Assembly (NCBI RefSeq): GCF_029168945.1
Contig: NC_083602.1
Location: forward strand, 29,189,323-29,253,322
Length of the DNA stretch: 64,000 nt
Source of the DNA: Cannabis sativa
Lineage: Eukaryota; Streptophyta; Magnoliopsida; Rosales; Cannabaceae
Direction: 5' to 3'
A program made the position numbers and the translations under genes. The notes under the pieces were generated by a model. It did no database searches and was not told the origin of the DNA. It worked only from the letters and a program-made list of their open reading frames with translations. Every line of letters begins with the position of its first letter. Positions within the stretch are counted from its first letter, which is position 1. Positions 43,581 through 54,773 of the stretch are shown here, in pieces.

Positions 43581-43999
43581 TGTAGCGTCCCTCGCTTCAA
43601 GCCTCCATTAGGCCCTTACACCCACAAAATGATGGCTCTTATACGCAAGTACATCACTCTGGCTGCTTCATGGAATGACGACTGACCCTACAAACTAAAA
43701 CGAGTATTTCCAGGGTGCTTTGTCCTCACACGCACACATTCTGGGAAAACTTCTCAGGAGGTCACCCATCCTGAAATTACCCCAGGTTAAGCATGCTTAA
43801 CCGTGGAGTTCTTTCATGATGCGCTACCAAAAAACAAGATGCACCTTGTTGATATAGGTGGTACCAATCAATCCATTTAAGTCCTCTTTAACTATGTAGC
43901 CCCATACCTACACAGTCTCAGAATCATCACACATGATCTTCCCCAAGCGATGTGGTATTGTACAGCTCCCGATCTTTCCCCTTTAGATCACGGGATTTT
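43581..43999 (-). repeat. Intact 5' LTR of the Cassandra element, with 5S-like core
   Basis: 419 bp. The minus strand carries gaactccacggttaagcatg and ggatgggtgacctcctgaga, so the 5S C box is kept but the A/IE region has substitutions. It adjoins the PBS at its inner edge. It aligns end to end with the solo LTR at 11751-12182. Confidence 0.9.
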
Positions 44000-45799
44000 G
44001 ACTATCACAGATACAACCTTAAACAACTCTTGACAACTCGGCACACAGGCCGGTAGGGTCAATATGTACATTTGCCAAAGAAGACCATCGCCTCATGGCT
44101 GCTCTAACTTCACCTAGTCCTTACCTGCACCATAAAGCACTCGTGAGTTATGAGGACTCAACAAGAAAAGTAATAAAGGAAATACCTATAATAATTAAAT
44201 ATCCACTTTATTGTCATTAAACAATAACATTTCAAGAGTTACGTAATATAACCAACCATATATATAAAAATGACAAATAACCATCTTTATTACATCACAT
44301 TACCTAATTAGGCAAGTCGATGCTTTACTTCAATAACCATAAATATAGGAATTTGAAATAATCATTTTTCTTACATCACATTGTCTAATCAGGCAAGCGC
44401 GTTCCATGACTTGGCACTCACATATCGCATCACCTAAACAGGTGAGCCCATCCCATGACATGGCACTCACATGTTGCGTCACCTAAGCAAGTGAGCCCGT
44501 ATATCATATTTTCATTGCCTAATTAGACAATCGATAATCATGTCACTTGCCATGCCATATGGGACATTATACTTTTCTTACTTCAAGTCTCAATTCAGGT
44601 AAGTTGGTCGACCTATTTGGAGAACGATCAATGATCCTGGGCCCTATGCCATAACAATAAAAGAACAGTTAACCAAGTAATTTAGCCTTATTCCATGTCC
44701 AACAATTCATTCCAAGGATCCCTTATAAGTCTCTAGGGTATCCCTACCTCAAAATCCAAGAAAATACAAAAAAACAGGCTTGAAAAACACCAACAGATGA
44801 GGTCTGCCGTTTTGGAAAAACGACTAACCATTTTTGGCAAGAAAAAGCTAATTGTTTTCTTCAAAATAGTAGGCCGTTTTCTGCAATGACAAAAATTTAA
44901 AATTTTGCACTCTCTGAAATACTACCGAAACCTATCCAAATCATTCTAAACTTTACAGGGCACATATATACCAAACATACAACAATCCCAATGAAATAGA
45001 AATTAAAAATGAGCTCTTAAATGGAAAACGCCATTAAAGCTCAGACTTTAAATTTTAAAAAGCTCAAATGGCAACCCATACATAATTTTATGAAGTCAAA
45101 ATCTCCATAACTACTCTAAATCACAAAGTCAACATATAAAACCAATCATTTTCAACTTAAAACAAAACCAATACTTACCTTAAGCTTTCCCTCTTCAATA
45201 GTTTACTATCTTGCTACTATCAGAGCTTGAATTATTAGGTTTCGAATGAAAATTGATGAAAATAGATAGAGAGAGAAGAGGATTTTGCTGAACGAAGGAG
45301 AGGAGAGAGTTTCGTTCTATAACCTTTTGTTTAAAATGTATTATATATATTAAACTGATAAGTGTAAAACTTATCAACTAATAATAATAATAAACTTTAT
45401 TAATAAAAGTTATTTCACTATTTTTTAGTCACTAAAAAATCTCTACTTCTAGGGTACTAGGTCAAATCCTAAATACTTCTAATTACTCCAATACTTATAC
45501 TATTATCTCATCATGATATCCCCATCAAAATTGCTAATTTAACCTATATTTTGGCCCTCGATTGAGTCTACAAGGTCGTCAAATCTGAAAATACTTTTAT
45601 TCCATAAATAGTTTATATCATATTCATACATGCTAAATAATTTTCCGTAATTAATAAATTACGCATATTTATCCACTTATGACAAAATTACGATTATAAT
45701 AAAATAGATTAGTAGGATCATAATCCCACTCATTACCTGATTAACCCATAATATGTATTAAAAGCTAATTACTAACCATTAGGCTTATCAAGTATTACA

Positions 45800-46215
45800 A
45801 CGATCTCATCCTTATAGAAATTTTGTCCTCAAAATTTACCTAAATAATTCAGGATACAACTCCCTCATCTGTGACTCTAATTCCTAAGTTGCTTCCTGAA
45901 TTTCACTGTTTCTCCACAGTACTTTAACCAGAGGGATCATTTTATTCTAGAGTACTTTATCCTTTCGGTCTAAAATTTGGATAGGTTGTTCCTCCTAAGA
46001 TAAGTCTAGAGCTCAATATCATCGTAACTCAATATATATATATCGAATCTGACACGTACTCTCAATATAGATATAGATATGCGAAAGACATTATGCACCC
46101 TAGACAACGCGGGTGGTAAGGTCAATCGATAGGCCACCTGGCTTATTTTCTCCAGTATCTCAAAAGGGCCAAAAAATCTAAGACTCAGCTTCCCTTTTTT
46201 CCCAAACCTATGCAT
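45800..46215 (-). pseudogene. Ty3/gypsy pol 3' remnant (integrase C-terminal region)
   Basis: The minus strand from 46215 reads [20 protein letters not shown] then [20 protein letters not shown] and HNVFR. This is the integrase tail also seen in the chromovirus at 54774-57038 (there [20 protein letters not shown]). After about 46006 the chromodomain region is broken by stops. The remnant is cut at 46215 by the target duplication of the copia element. It belongs with the old LTR at 40331-45799. Confidence 0.85.
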
Positions 46216-48582
46216 TGTTGGGTTGTCTGCCCTAAATAAAACTCATTTCAATATAATCAGATTTACTAATTAATAAAGATCATAAATTATTTTATGTTGC
46301 ATGGTTCACATGATTTATTTCATGTTTATACTTAAGGTATAAATTCTATTAAGTCTAGAACATATGTAAATATATATATATATATATTTATTCATGATTA
46401 TAGTGTCATCAACACAGTGGCATATAATCATGATTATATCTTCAAAAGTTTAATTCTCATGATTTGTCAGTTCACTAGATTTAGACTGACATGATAATCA
46501 GCGATAAGGTATACTTACACCTTGGATAAGTGTTATGTCCTTTCTAGGGTATTGGCAAATTTTATCAGTATTAGATGTATGGAGTATACATTAAAAGGGA
46601 CCGATATTTATTTTAAATAAGATATCATAAATTTACTGTTATATTTTTCTAAGTTGATATCACTGGTTGATCTTAAGTCTATGAATCTTAATCCTGATAT
46701 GGTTAGGTTTAGCTTAGTTGTATTATTTATGTTCTTCAAGTTGTTCGTGGAAGCTAACAAATGATTTTGGTAGATATTTACATCTTGGAAACATGGTAGT
46801 ACAATTAAGTGGGAGCGCTTATCATGGATACAGAATCTATAGCTTCTATAAGTATTTAGAAGTGAAAGGATAATTTCCTTCGAGCTTGGCTTGATAGAGA
46901 TGAATGATTGAGGCCTCATTTCAGTAATTATATTAGTTTATTAAAATATCATTTATAGGTAGCTACGTTTACTATACAGTATTCAGAATCGAAATAAATT
47001 AAGAAAGAAATGTAACGGAATAAATGAAAAATAATTAGAATCAATATTTGTAATATGTTGTTTACTAAAATTTTTTGGAAATGAAATAGTTGTGATTTAT
47101 CTTGTTTACTTTATTAGGAAACGTAATCGGAATGCTTAAATTGACTAAATTGCCCTTTTGAGTTAAATTATATTATATGGTAGTTATTTTGTAAGATATA
47201 TTATAAAGGACAAAATTATCATTGTATATTTAATATTAAAAAATAAAATTAAAATAATTAAAATTCATTACCCTTAATGACATTCCTTATAAAATTGGTG
47301 GGGGAAATTCTCCCTTTCTTTTCTCCCTTATTTAATCAAGTTCTTCCTTTCTTAATTTTAATATTATAAGTAAACAATGTAAGGGAATGGTTACCTTACT
47401 ATTGATTCTCATTACTCATTAGTAAACATGCCATAAGTGTTTTAAGGATAAAATACATTGAAGGGTAGAACAGTAAATTTATCCATTTTCGATATAGATC
47501 ATCTATAGTGGATCTTTGGCTATTAGGATTGTAATATTGGATAATCATAATGTATCTATATCTTGGTACATATAGAGCGTTCTATATAATTGAGAGTATT
47601 CAATTCCAAATCTATAGTGGCGCAAGGCAAAATTAATAAGTAAGAGAATTTATTTGGTAAATCCTAGATCTACTTATTAGAAGCTCAGTTATATAGGCTC
47701 ATGGTCCCCTCACTAATTGAGATAATACTACTTACAGACTCAGATAATTGATTTTAATTTATCAATTATAATTCTAAAATTAGACTATGTCTTATTTATG
47801 AATTTTCACTAAGCAATGACTTAATTATGAAGAAAAAAGATTTTGGGGCTTTTATATTAATTAGAGACTTTGTATGGTCTAATTAATAAATAATATAAAT
47901 GGTAATTTTATTTGATAATTAATTATAATTATTAAATAAATAGTTTTGTCATTTATAAGATTGAATTGGAAAATATAGTATTATTAAAAGAAGAATAAGT
48001 GGTTGAAATAAAGTGGCAAAATTGTAACTAGAGAATGGTCCATTTAAGTGGCCAGCCTTAGTGTGATTTTTATCCAATTTTTTTATTCATTTTTAATCTA
48101 TATAATTCAAACCTAAGCCTTACTTGAAACACTATATAAGGAACATGATGCTCTCATCTCATCTAACTATTGCCTTCAACCAAATCAAACCTAGTTTTCT
48201 CTGTTAAATAACTAGTAGATTAGAGAGTTTCTTCTATAATGATTTTGTCTCCTTTATTGTTCTTCATCTATTCGGCCTATAGTGATAGAGTGTCATGCCC
48301 ACACATATCAAGTCAAGTACTCAATCATAGTGGGTAAGAGGGTGGTAACCAACTCGAAGGAAAGAAAGAGATCCAAGCTTAGATCTTGATAATATTCTGC
48401 GACAGAAAGGAACTAGGGTTAGATATTTGAGTTGAAAGAGTCATATTATTCTGCTGTAATCAATGTAAGGTTTTCTAAACCCTTATGTGTTTAATTTCAT
48501 TATTTTTGAGATATTCATATTTAGGATGTTAATTCAACATACTTATTAGTAAATCTAGATCCTGGTAAAAATATTCCCAAAA
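46216..48582 (+). repeat. 5' LTR of the plus-strand copia element
   Basis: Begins TGTTGGGTTG and is the reverse-complement counterpart of the LTRs at 17929 and 21507 (ends gatcctggtaaaa...cccaaaa, so the terminal CA is lost). Length without the inserted MITE is about 1.9 kb, the same as its relatives. It is more diverged than the minus-strand copies, so it belongs to an older insertion. Confidence 0.88.
46976..47433. mobile_element. MITE in the copia LTR, PIF/Harbinger (Tourist)-like
   Basis: About 458 bp absent from the related LTRs, where the same place reads gaagctaagtgttttaagg without interruption. The right end in reverse complement reads GGCATGTTTACTAATGAGTA; the left end CGTTTACTATACAGTATTC is a decayed match. 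A TAA follows the right end, and TA is left at the left, which fits the 3-bp TAA/TTA target duplication of PIF/Harbinger MITEs. No ORF. Confidence 0.65.
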
Positions 48583-48584
48583 AC

Positions 48585-48600
48585 TAGCCTCAGAGTCATG
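48585..48600 (+). other. Primer-binding site of the plus-strand copia element
   Basis: TAGCCTCAGAGTCATGG, two bases after the LTR end, a decayed form of TGGCCTCAGAGCCATGG found in the minus-strand relative. It resembles the complement of initiator tRNA-Met. Confidence 0.75.
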
Positions 48601-49992
48601 GTAATGATTTGCTTTCATGGAATATGGATTTAAAACGATGAATATGTTTATTGTGTTGATTTGAATGTGCTCATATTGGTTTATGTGTTATTTGATGAAT
48701 GTATGTGATTTACAAAAATTTCCATGAAAATAATTTTCTTTTCGTTCTGAAAATATATTATTTGGATTCCTTATGACAAATTAAGAAACTTTTATTTTTA
48801 CAAAACTTGATTCTGATTAAAAACGAGAAAGATATGTCGATTTGAAAATTTAGTGCATTCGGTGTCGAGTTGGTGCACGACGCACGCACCAAGCTTCGGA
48901 CAAGATGAGCATCCGCGCGTGCGTGCGCGTGCTAGGACAATCTCTGTCTGAAGCTTTGGTCACCTCACCCAGAACCTACCTTCAAACACGACTATGTGCA
49001 TCGAGACCCTGCAGGCACTGAGGAAACTCAACGGAAGACTTTACAATCCTCTCGTGCGCGCGCGTACAGGCTGCTAGTAGCCTCTTCTCGGCAGCTAGGG
49101 TGTTTTCACCCGAAAATTGAATTTTTTGGTATTTTTCACCAAATTTCAGATTTTTGAATTTCAAATCACTAATATTTAAATAAAATATTAATTTTAACAT
49201 TTAAACTTAAATATAAATTTTTAAAATTGATAATATTTAATTTTTTTAATAGGTTTTATTAATTTGTGATATTTTGAGGTTTAAATTTAAAAATTGATTA
49301 TTTTATACTTTAAATTATGGTCAGATTTTAAAAAATTTATTAATTTTTTTAATATTTATATATTATTTAATTATAAGGTTAGATATTTTAATATAGGATA
49401 TACTTTAAATTAAAGATAGCATTATCCTTTTAATTTGAAATATTATATTAAAATTATCTTATAGGATATATTAAATAATTATAAATTTTGAAATTAACCT
49501 AGATATTTTTTTATAGATATTCTAACCATAATATTTTCAAATTTAAAATTAGTTATTTTGTGAAATATTTAATTGTTCATCAATTATAAGTTAAAAATAT
49601 GATATTTTATATCATTTTACTTATCAAAAATTTATAAACAGTATTTTAAGTATTTAAATAACCTACATATTTTTGTAGAAATTTAAAAAAGGTTTAATTT
49701 GAGATATTTTGACATATAATTTGGAAAATTATTATTTGTTTATTATTTCAATCTTAAAATAATAATTTCCTAACCATATTTATTTTAAAAATTGGTTTAT
49801 TTTGTTATTTTAATTTTTTTTTTTAAATTATAAGATTACAAAATAATATTGAAAATATCTATTTGGTTATTTTCAAATCATTTATCTTATTAGATATTTA
49901 ATTTGCCTATATGTTTGTTTTGAGCCTAGATGCATATAGGGAGCCCATTTAATTTTGATAATTAAAATGGACTAGGTTGCTAAAATAAAATT
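48601..49992 (+). other. Copia leader, part 1, with a GC-rich patch
   Basis: Noncoding and AT-rich, except for 48860-49080, which is unusually rich in CpG (for example gcgcgtgcgtgcgcgtgc). No gene. Landmarks match the interior of the element at 17929-23399 in reverse. Confidence 0.6.
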
Positions 49993-51442
49993 AGGAAACT
50001 TTCAAAAATACTGGATTTTGACCCAATTTTTACAAAAAATACTGCCACACGGCAAAAATAACTTTTATACTGCCTTGGACTTTTTTTTTCTTTTATACTG
50101 TAAATACCAAAAATAAAAAACGAGATCTCCATCTTCTACACCCACAGACAGAACCACCACAATAACACCAAAACAACCGAAAAATAACCATTAAATCTGG
50201 TGAGATGAAGCAGAAACATTAAAACCATTAATATTAGGGCGTTCATGGTTTTTCTAATGTTATTTTTGGGTTGTTCTACAATTGTTTCGTATGTTTAACA
50301 AATATTGGTTTTACATTACACATGTTAAACCAACCACTAAATATTTATTTGAGGTAACTAGAATAAAAGAATCATGGACAGTAATAGATTTACCTTCCAT
50401 TAAAGTGGTGAAATCTAGAAGACAAAAAAAAAGATGGAAGCTGGTTGGGAAAAAAAACAACATAACAATTGCAGCAAATGTGGGAAGCTGTGGCACAACA
50501 AGAGAATATACAGGAGGAGACATCAAAAATGAAAAGAAGGAGAACAACTAAAAAACAACAGTGAAACAACAAAACAAAACTGAACATATATTGAAGTATA
50601 TGATACTGAAGAAAATAACTTACATACAAATTTTTTTATTTCCCTATTGCTATTTAAAATAGAGCAGTACAATAATATTTAAAAAAAAATGAGATAAGAG
50701 AATGAAAGAAAACAACAGTAAAACAACATTAAAAAAATAACAAAATAAATCATAAGAGCCATCAAACGATACAAACCACTCTCAAAACCAGAGCTAACTA
50801 TAACCCTAAAAAAGAAAAATTAAACATAATTAGTATGAACAATAAAAATCCACTTAAGTTTATGTTATTCTAGAAAAAATAAATAAAGAGAAAAGAGATT
50901 TTTTTTACTTAGAAAGTTTGAGTTGTCTATTGTTCTTCTTGAAGATATTCTCACGGGATAGGCTCTCTGTCTACTGGTCTTTCTCTCTCTCGCTCTCTCT
51001 TATTAAGCACACCTTGAGGGCTAAAGTTCAAACAACTGTATGAATTTGTAAACAAAAAAATAAAAATAAAGAAGAACATGAAGAAGAAGATGAACATGGG
51101 AGAGAGATGAACATCTTAAGATGATGAAAAAAATATGAAATGATGAAACGTGGGGTAATGTGTGATTATAAAACAAATATAATATATAATTTTTTTTTAT
51201 TTTATTTGTCACTTTTTTTAAAAAAAAAATGTGAGCTGCCATGATTTGACCATGAGCATCACATCAACAACCTTTTTAAGAAATTAATTAATAAAAAAAA
51301 ATAGAGAGGGGCATGCAAAATGACAAGTGGCAATATGCTCAGTATAAAAGACAGTATAAACTGTACTGAATTTTTATAATTTCTGCCGTGTGGCAGTATA
51401 AAAGTAATAAAATGCCAAAATACAGTACCATGTAAAAACCCG
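49993..51442. mobile_element. Mutator-like element, nonautonomous, 9-bp TSD AATAAAATT
   Basis: 1450 bp flanked by the 9-bp direct repeats aataaaatt (49984-49992 and 51443-51451). The ends are imperfect inverted repeats of roughly 65 bp: the left has TACTGGATTTTG and later TACTGCCACACGGCA, and the right in reverse complement has TACTGTATTTTGGC and later TACTGCCACACGGCA. A 9-bp duplication with long inverted repeats is typical of Mutator. The related leader at about 20170-20200 lacks it. It holds a small transposase remnant. Confidence 0.87.
50282..50545 (+). pseudogene. Mutator transposase C-terminal remnant
   Basis: The plus strand reads EVTRIKESWTVIDLPSIKVV then KSRRQKKRWKLVG, the basic linker after the SWIM domain of MuDR-type transposases. 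In another frame at about 50467-50525 it reads NCSKCGKLWHNKRIYRRRH, a CCHC zinc knuckle whose last cysteine is tyrosine. One frameshift therefore separates the two. The DDE catalytic core is absent, so the element cannot move by itself. Identification rests on two short motifs. Confidence 0.6.
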
Positions 51443-51451
51443 AATAAAATT

Positions 51452-52719
51452 GTCACTTTTGATAGATTTTATTTAGGTCCAATTAGTGTTGGACTTATTC
51501 AATGAATAACAATTATTTAATTAAGGTTAAATTTCTCTCATTTTGGGCCTTGTGTGAGAGTTAGGGGGTCATAGTAGTGAGTAAGACATACTGAATCCAG
51601 CGCTCCCTCACATGAACAACCTCAAATTGTGAAGGTTCATTTGCCTTAGTTGAATAATTGTATAGGTTAATTACACTAGTTTAACCCAATAAAATTGATT
51701 AACAACATAATTAATTTTCAAATATATGAAATTAATTTTTCATCAGATTATTTTGAAATTAATTTAAGAAAAACACACTTAGTTTAATAAAATATATTCA
51801 AGATAAACTATATGTATTTTTCTATATTTAATTAAATAAAGAAGTTATAACTAATTAAATTTTTCTAGATACTTAATTATTTAAATTTTCAAAGAAAATA
51901 TATTTAAGTTGAAAATTAATTTTTCAAATTGATTTTGGATCAATTTAAATTAGAATATTTTGAAATTAAAAATTAAGTAGATTTTTCTAGGAAATTAGTT
52001 ATTCAGATATTCTTTAAAAATATTTTCAAGTTGAAAATTTGTCAATTTTAGATCAACTTAAATAGAGATATTTTTATTAAATTATGCTAATTAGTTCAAG
52101 ATACTTAATTTATTATTTAATTAATTTTTGAAAAATTATTTAAGTTAAAAATTTAGTTATTTTGAACAACTTAAATTAGATGTTTTTTAGGAATTTATTT
52201 TATTATATTTTTATATAATTTAGAAATTATATATATTTTATATATATTTTTTTAAAATTTAATTTTAAAAATTAAATTAAAGTTGAAAATTAATTTTAAT
52301 TAATTTTTGAACAACTTAAATTAAGTAATTTTCATTATTAAAAATATATAGATTAAAATAAGTGATTAATTAAAAATATATTATTTCAAATAATGAGCTT
52401 TAATCAAAGAGATATTCGATCTCCATTGTTGGTTCTACACAGTTTATGTTTTAGTGAGATTCATCCCTAAAGGATGTTCGTTCATTAGCAATTTAACGTC
52501 ATAGAATCTCGAAAGATAAGTATTATTGTAAGTCTTTCATTTTTAGTAACGTCCACCCTAATAGTGGCTGTTAAGAGTAGGGCTTACAAAGTATGAAACA
52601 ATTGTAGAAGCTCATGAAATAGGAATGACCTTGACTCTCGCTAAATGGGACAACGTCAGATTCTATTTTTGAACGTATAAAAGGTTGCTAGAATGGTTTC
52701 CATTTTAGATGAGCTGACT
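51452..52719 (+). other. Copia leader, part 2
   Basis: Continues the leader after the Mutator insertion. It contains the tttgggccttgtgtgagagt region, the counterpart of about 20100-20120 in the minus-strand relative. Very AT-rich at 51800-52380, with no gene. The breakpoint of the gag-pol deletion in that relative corresponds to about 51880 here. Confidence 0.65.
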
Positions 52720-52724
52720 ACTCT

Positions 52725-54737
52725 TGTAACGCCCTGTCCAACAGGGACGCCACGTGTGTGCAATTTATTTAAAATACCAATAATTATATAAGATGTAATT
52801 ATACTAAAAGTGTGGGTAATTAAATTTTGATAGTTAAAACTCAACTTTTAAACTGTTTAACAAAAGATAAGTAACATGGATTACGGGGTCCCTCTGTTTT
52901 CAAAATATTTACAAACTGGTTTCAAAGTATTTTACAACATAAGCTTTATATTTTCCAAAATACAATCAAAATAGAGCATCCTGTAAACTGGGCTGCCTAC
53001 GGCTGGTATGTACATTGCTGCTGCGACCACAAACTCATGGTTGCTCAACTTTAGCCTTCACTTTACCTGCACCATAAAGCACCCGTGAGTCACAGAGACT
53101 CAGCAAGAAAGTGATCAAAACAATAATTGGAAGAAAAGTGAATATTAACTTGATCTTATGCCATTATGTTTACTTACTATTCGATATTAATAAGCATTCC
53201 TTTAAACATCACACATTCCTGGTACTTAATAAAGTACCACTTTTCTTACCACTCGTCACATATGAGCTGAATATGTCACTATCGTTGCCCGATAAAGCAA
53301 ACGATAAGTAAGAAACCTAACCGCAGTTTCAAGAGTAATTACTCATAACGGTAATAACCGTTTCCAACCCTAGGTCATAACCTAGGCTTAATAAACTTTT
53401 AATCAACATCATGATAATAATTAAGGCCACTTCCATTCATCCATTAGTTTTTAATCACATACGGTGCTTACCACTTTTCTTACCTTAATTCAGAAGTCAA
53501 AAGTATGGCCGACCTGAGTGGAAGAACAAGCTAGGCAATCCCGGTCCTATGTCACGACAATTGAAACACAATAAATACCTTAACTTAAAATTCCGGATTA
53601 AAACCCTAATTTAAAACCGATTAGACTTGGCCTTGACCAACTTTAAAATAATTCAAATAACTCAAAATCATTCAAAGCCAGGTACTAGGTTCAACCCCGA
53701 GCCAAAACAGGGTTCAGAGAAAACCTGAGAAATTTTCCCCTGCTGTAACCGGTCGACCGGTTCTGATACACCAGAACCAATCCGGTCGACCGGTTGCTGT
53801 CAGACCAGAAAAATTCTGGGTTTTCTCCCCCAGCTCGAACCAAAACCATTTCAGACCTAAATTGCATTTCCAGAATAGTTCAATATACCAAGTATAACAT
53901 ATTCAACACATCATTTAATCACAATTCACCATTTAACTCAAAATCACCATCTCACTTGACAATTTGCACTAAACATCACTTTCAACACCAATTCAATTGA
54001 ACAACCCTTAATCTCACTCAATCTTCATTCAAACAAGTTTCAATTCAACCCTAAGAACCTACCTTACCCTCAGTTTATACCCCAGCTCAGAATTCATTGA
54101 AAACCTTTACCAAAACCTAACTAAACTCAAGAAAATTAATCAAGAGAAGAGTAGAAGGATCATACCTCCACTTAGCTAGCTTCTAGGGTTAAGATTAGCT
54201 CAGGAAATTGAAGAAATGAAATGAATTTTCCTTGGTTCCCAGCTGCTTCTAGGGTTCGGCAAGAGAAGAAGAAAAAAAAGAAGCTTGATGTTATACATTT
54301 TTTTGTTTTCTTGCCTTGGAAGTAACTTTAAATAGGGTTTGCTTTTCTTTTCTTTTCTTTTTTTTTTAAATAACAATCAGCCCACCAAAATTCAAAGGTA
54401 AAAATGTCAAAAACATAAAAATGACTAATTTACCCTTCAAAGAAACCTAAACTAAAATTATAACCTAGGGGCATTTATGGTAATTTTACTAATTCCCCAA
54501 TCCGACATTCTAATAAAATTCTAACTTAATCCGGGATATTCTCAAAATAATCCTTTCATTTAATGTCGTGACATTACTAACCACATAGCTAAATTTCCAC
54601 AATTGCCGGGTCCAAAATAACGTATTTCATTAAATAATTTCTCAACAATTTACCTAAGTAAGATCATAATCCTACTTCATTTCCCAAGTAATTACATATT
54701 TAATAAAATATGTCCATTTATTTTCTGGGATATTACA
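52725..54737 (-). repeat. 3' LTR of the chromovirus
   Basis: 2013 bp, TGTAACGCCC to ATATTACA. It contains the 16-bp palindrome AACCGGTCGACCGGTT at 53747-53762 and a second, 12-bp CCGGTCGACCGG at 53782-53793. Short open frames (for example near 53794) are not genes. Confidence 0.95.
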
Positions 54738-54773
54738 ACTATCCCCCACTTATGGGAATTTCATCCTCGAAAT

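Larger units (their letters stand above)
40562..43999 (-). mobile_element. Complete Cassandra TRIM retrotransposon with a nested insertion
   Basis: Two LTRs of about 420-430 bp with 5S rRNA-like cores enclose a 72-bp interior. LTR copies are 40562-40945 plus 43460-43508 (split) and 43581-43999. On the minus strand the interior starts with the PBS TGGTATCAGAGCC (43578-43566; initiator tRNA-Met) and ends with a polypurine tract (AAAAGGGGGGAAAT, about 43524-43511). Flanks are gaaac (40557-40561) and gatac (44000-44004), one mismatch. Cassandra elements code for no protein and rely on other elements for enzymes. A 2.5-kb gypsy-type LTR sits inside the left LTR. Confidence 0.92.
40331..45799 (-). 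mobile_element. Old Ty3/gypsy LTR (chromovirus-like) interrupted by a Cassandra element
   Basis: Starts TGTAACGTCA at 40331 and ends GTATTACA at 45799. The ends and inner landmarks match the chromovirus LTR at 52725-54737: the cacgtgtgtg word near the start, and cctgcaccataaagcac plus gactcaacaagaaa in the middle. After removal of the Cassandra insert about 2.03 kb remain, the same as the 2.01-kb chromovirus LTR. The LTR is followed at 45800 by a PPT-like region and pol remnant, so it is the 3' LTR of a minus-strand element whose other end is outside the window. Confidence 0.82.

Noticed and set aside
50311..50629. Minus-strand Phe-rich open frames
   Set aside because: Antisense of the Mutator transposase remnant; the plus strand has the recognisable motifs.
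53794..54000. 68-codon frame repeated at 60619-60825
   Set aside because: Present in both LTRs of the chromovirus simply because LTRs are duplicated; no sign of a protein family.
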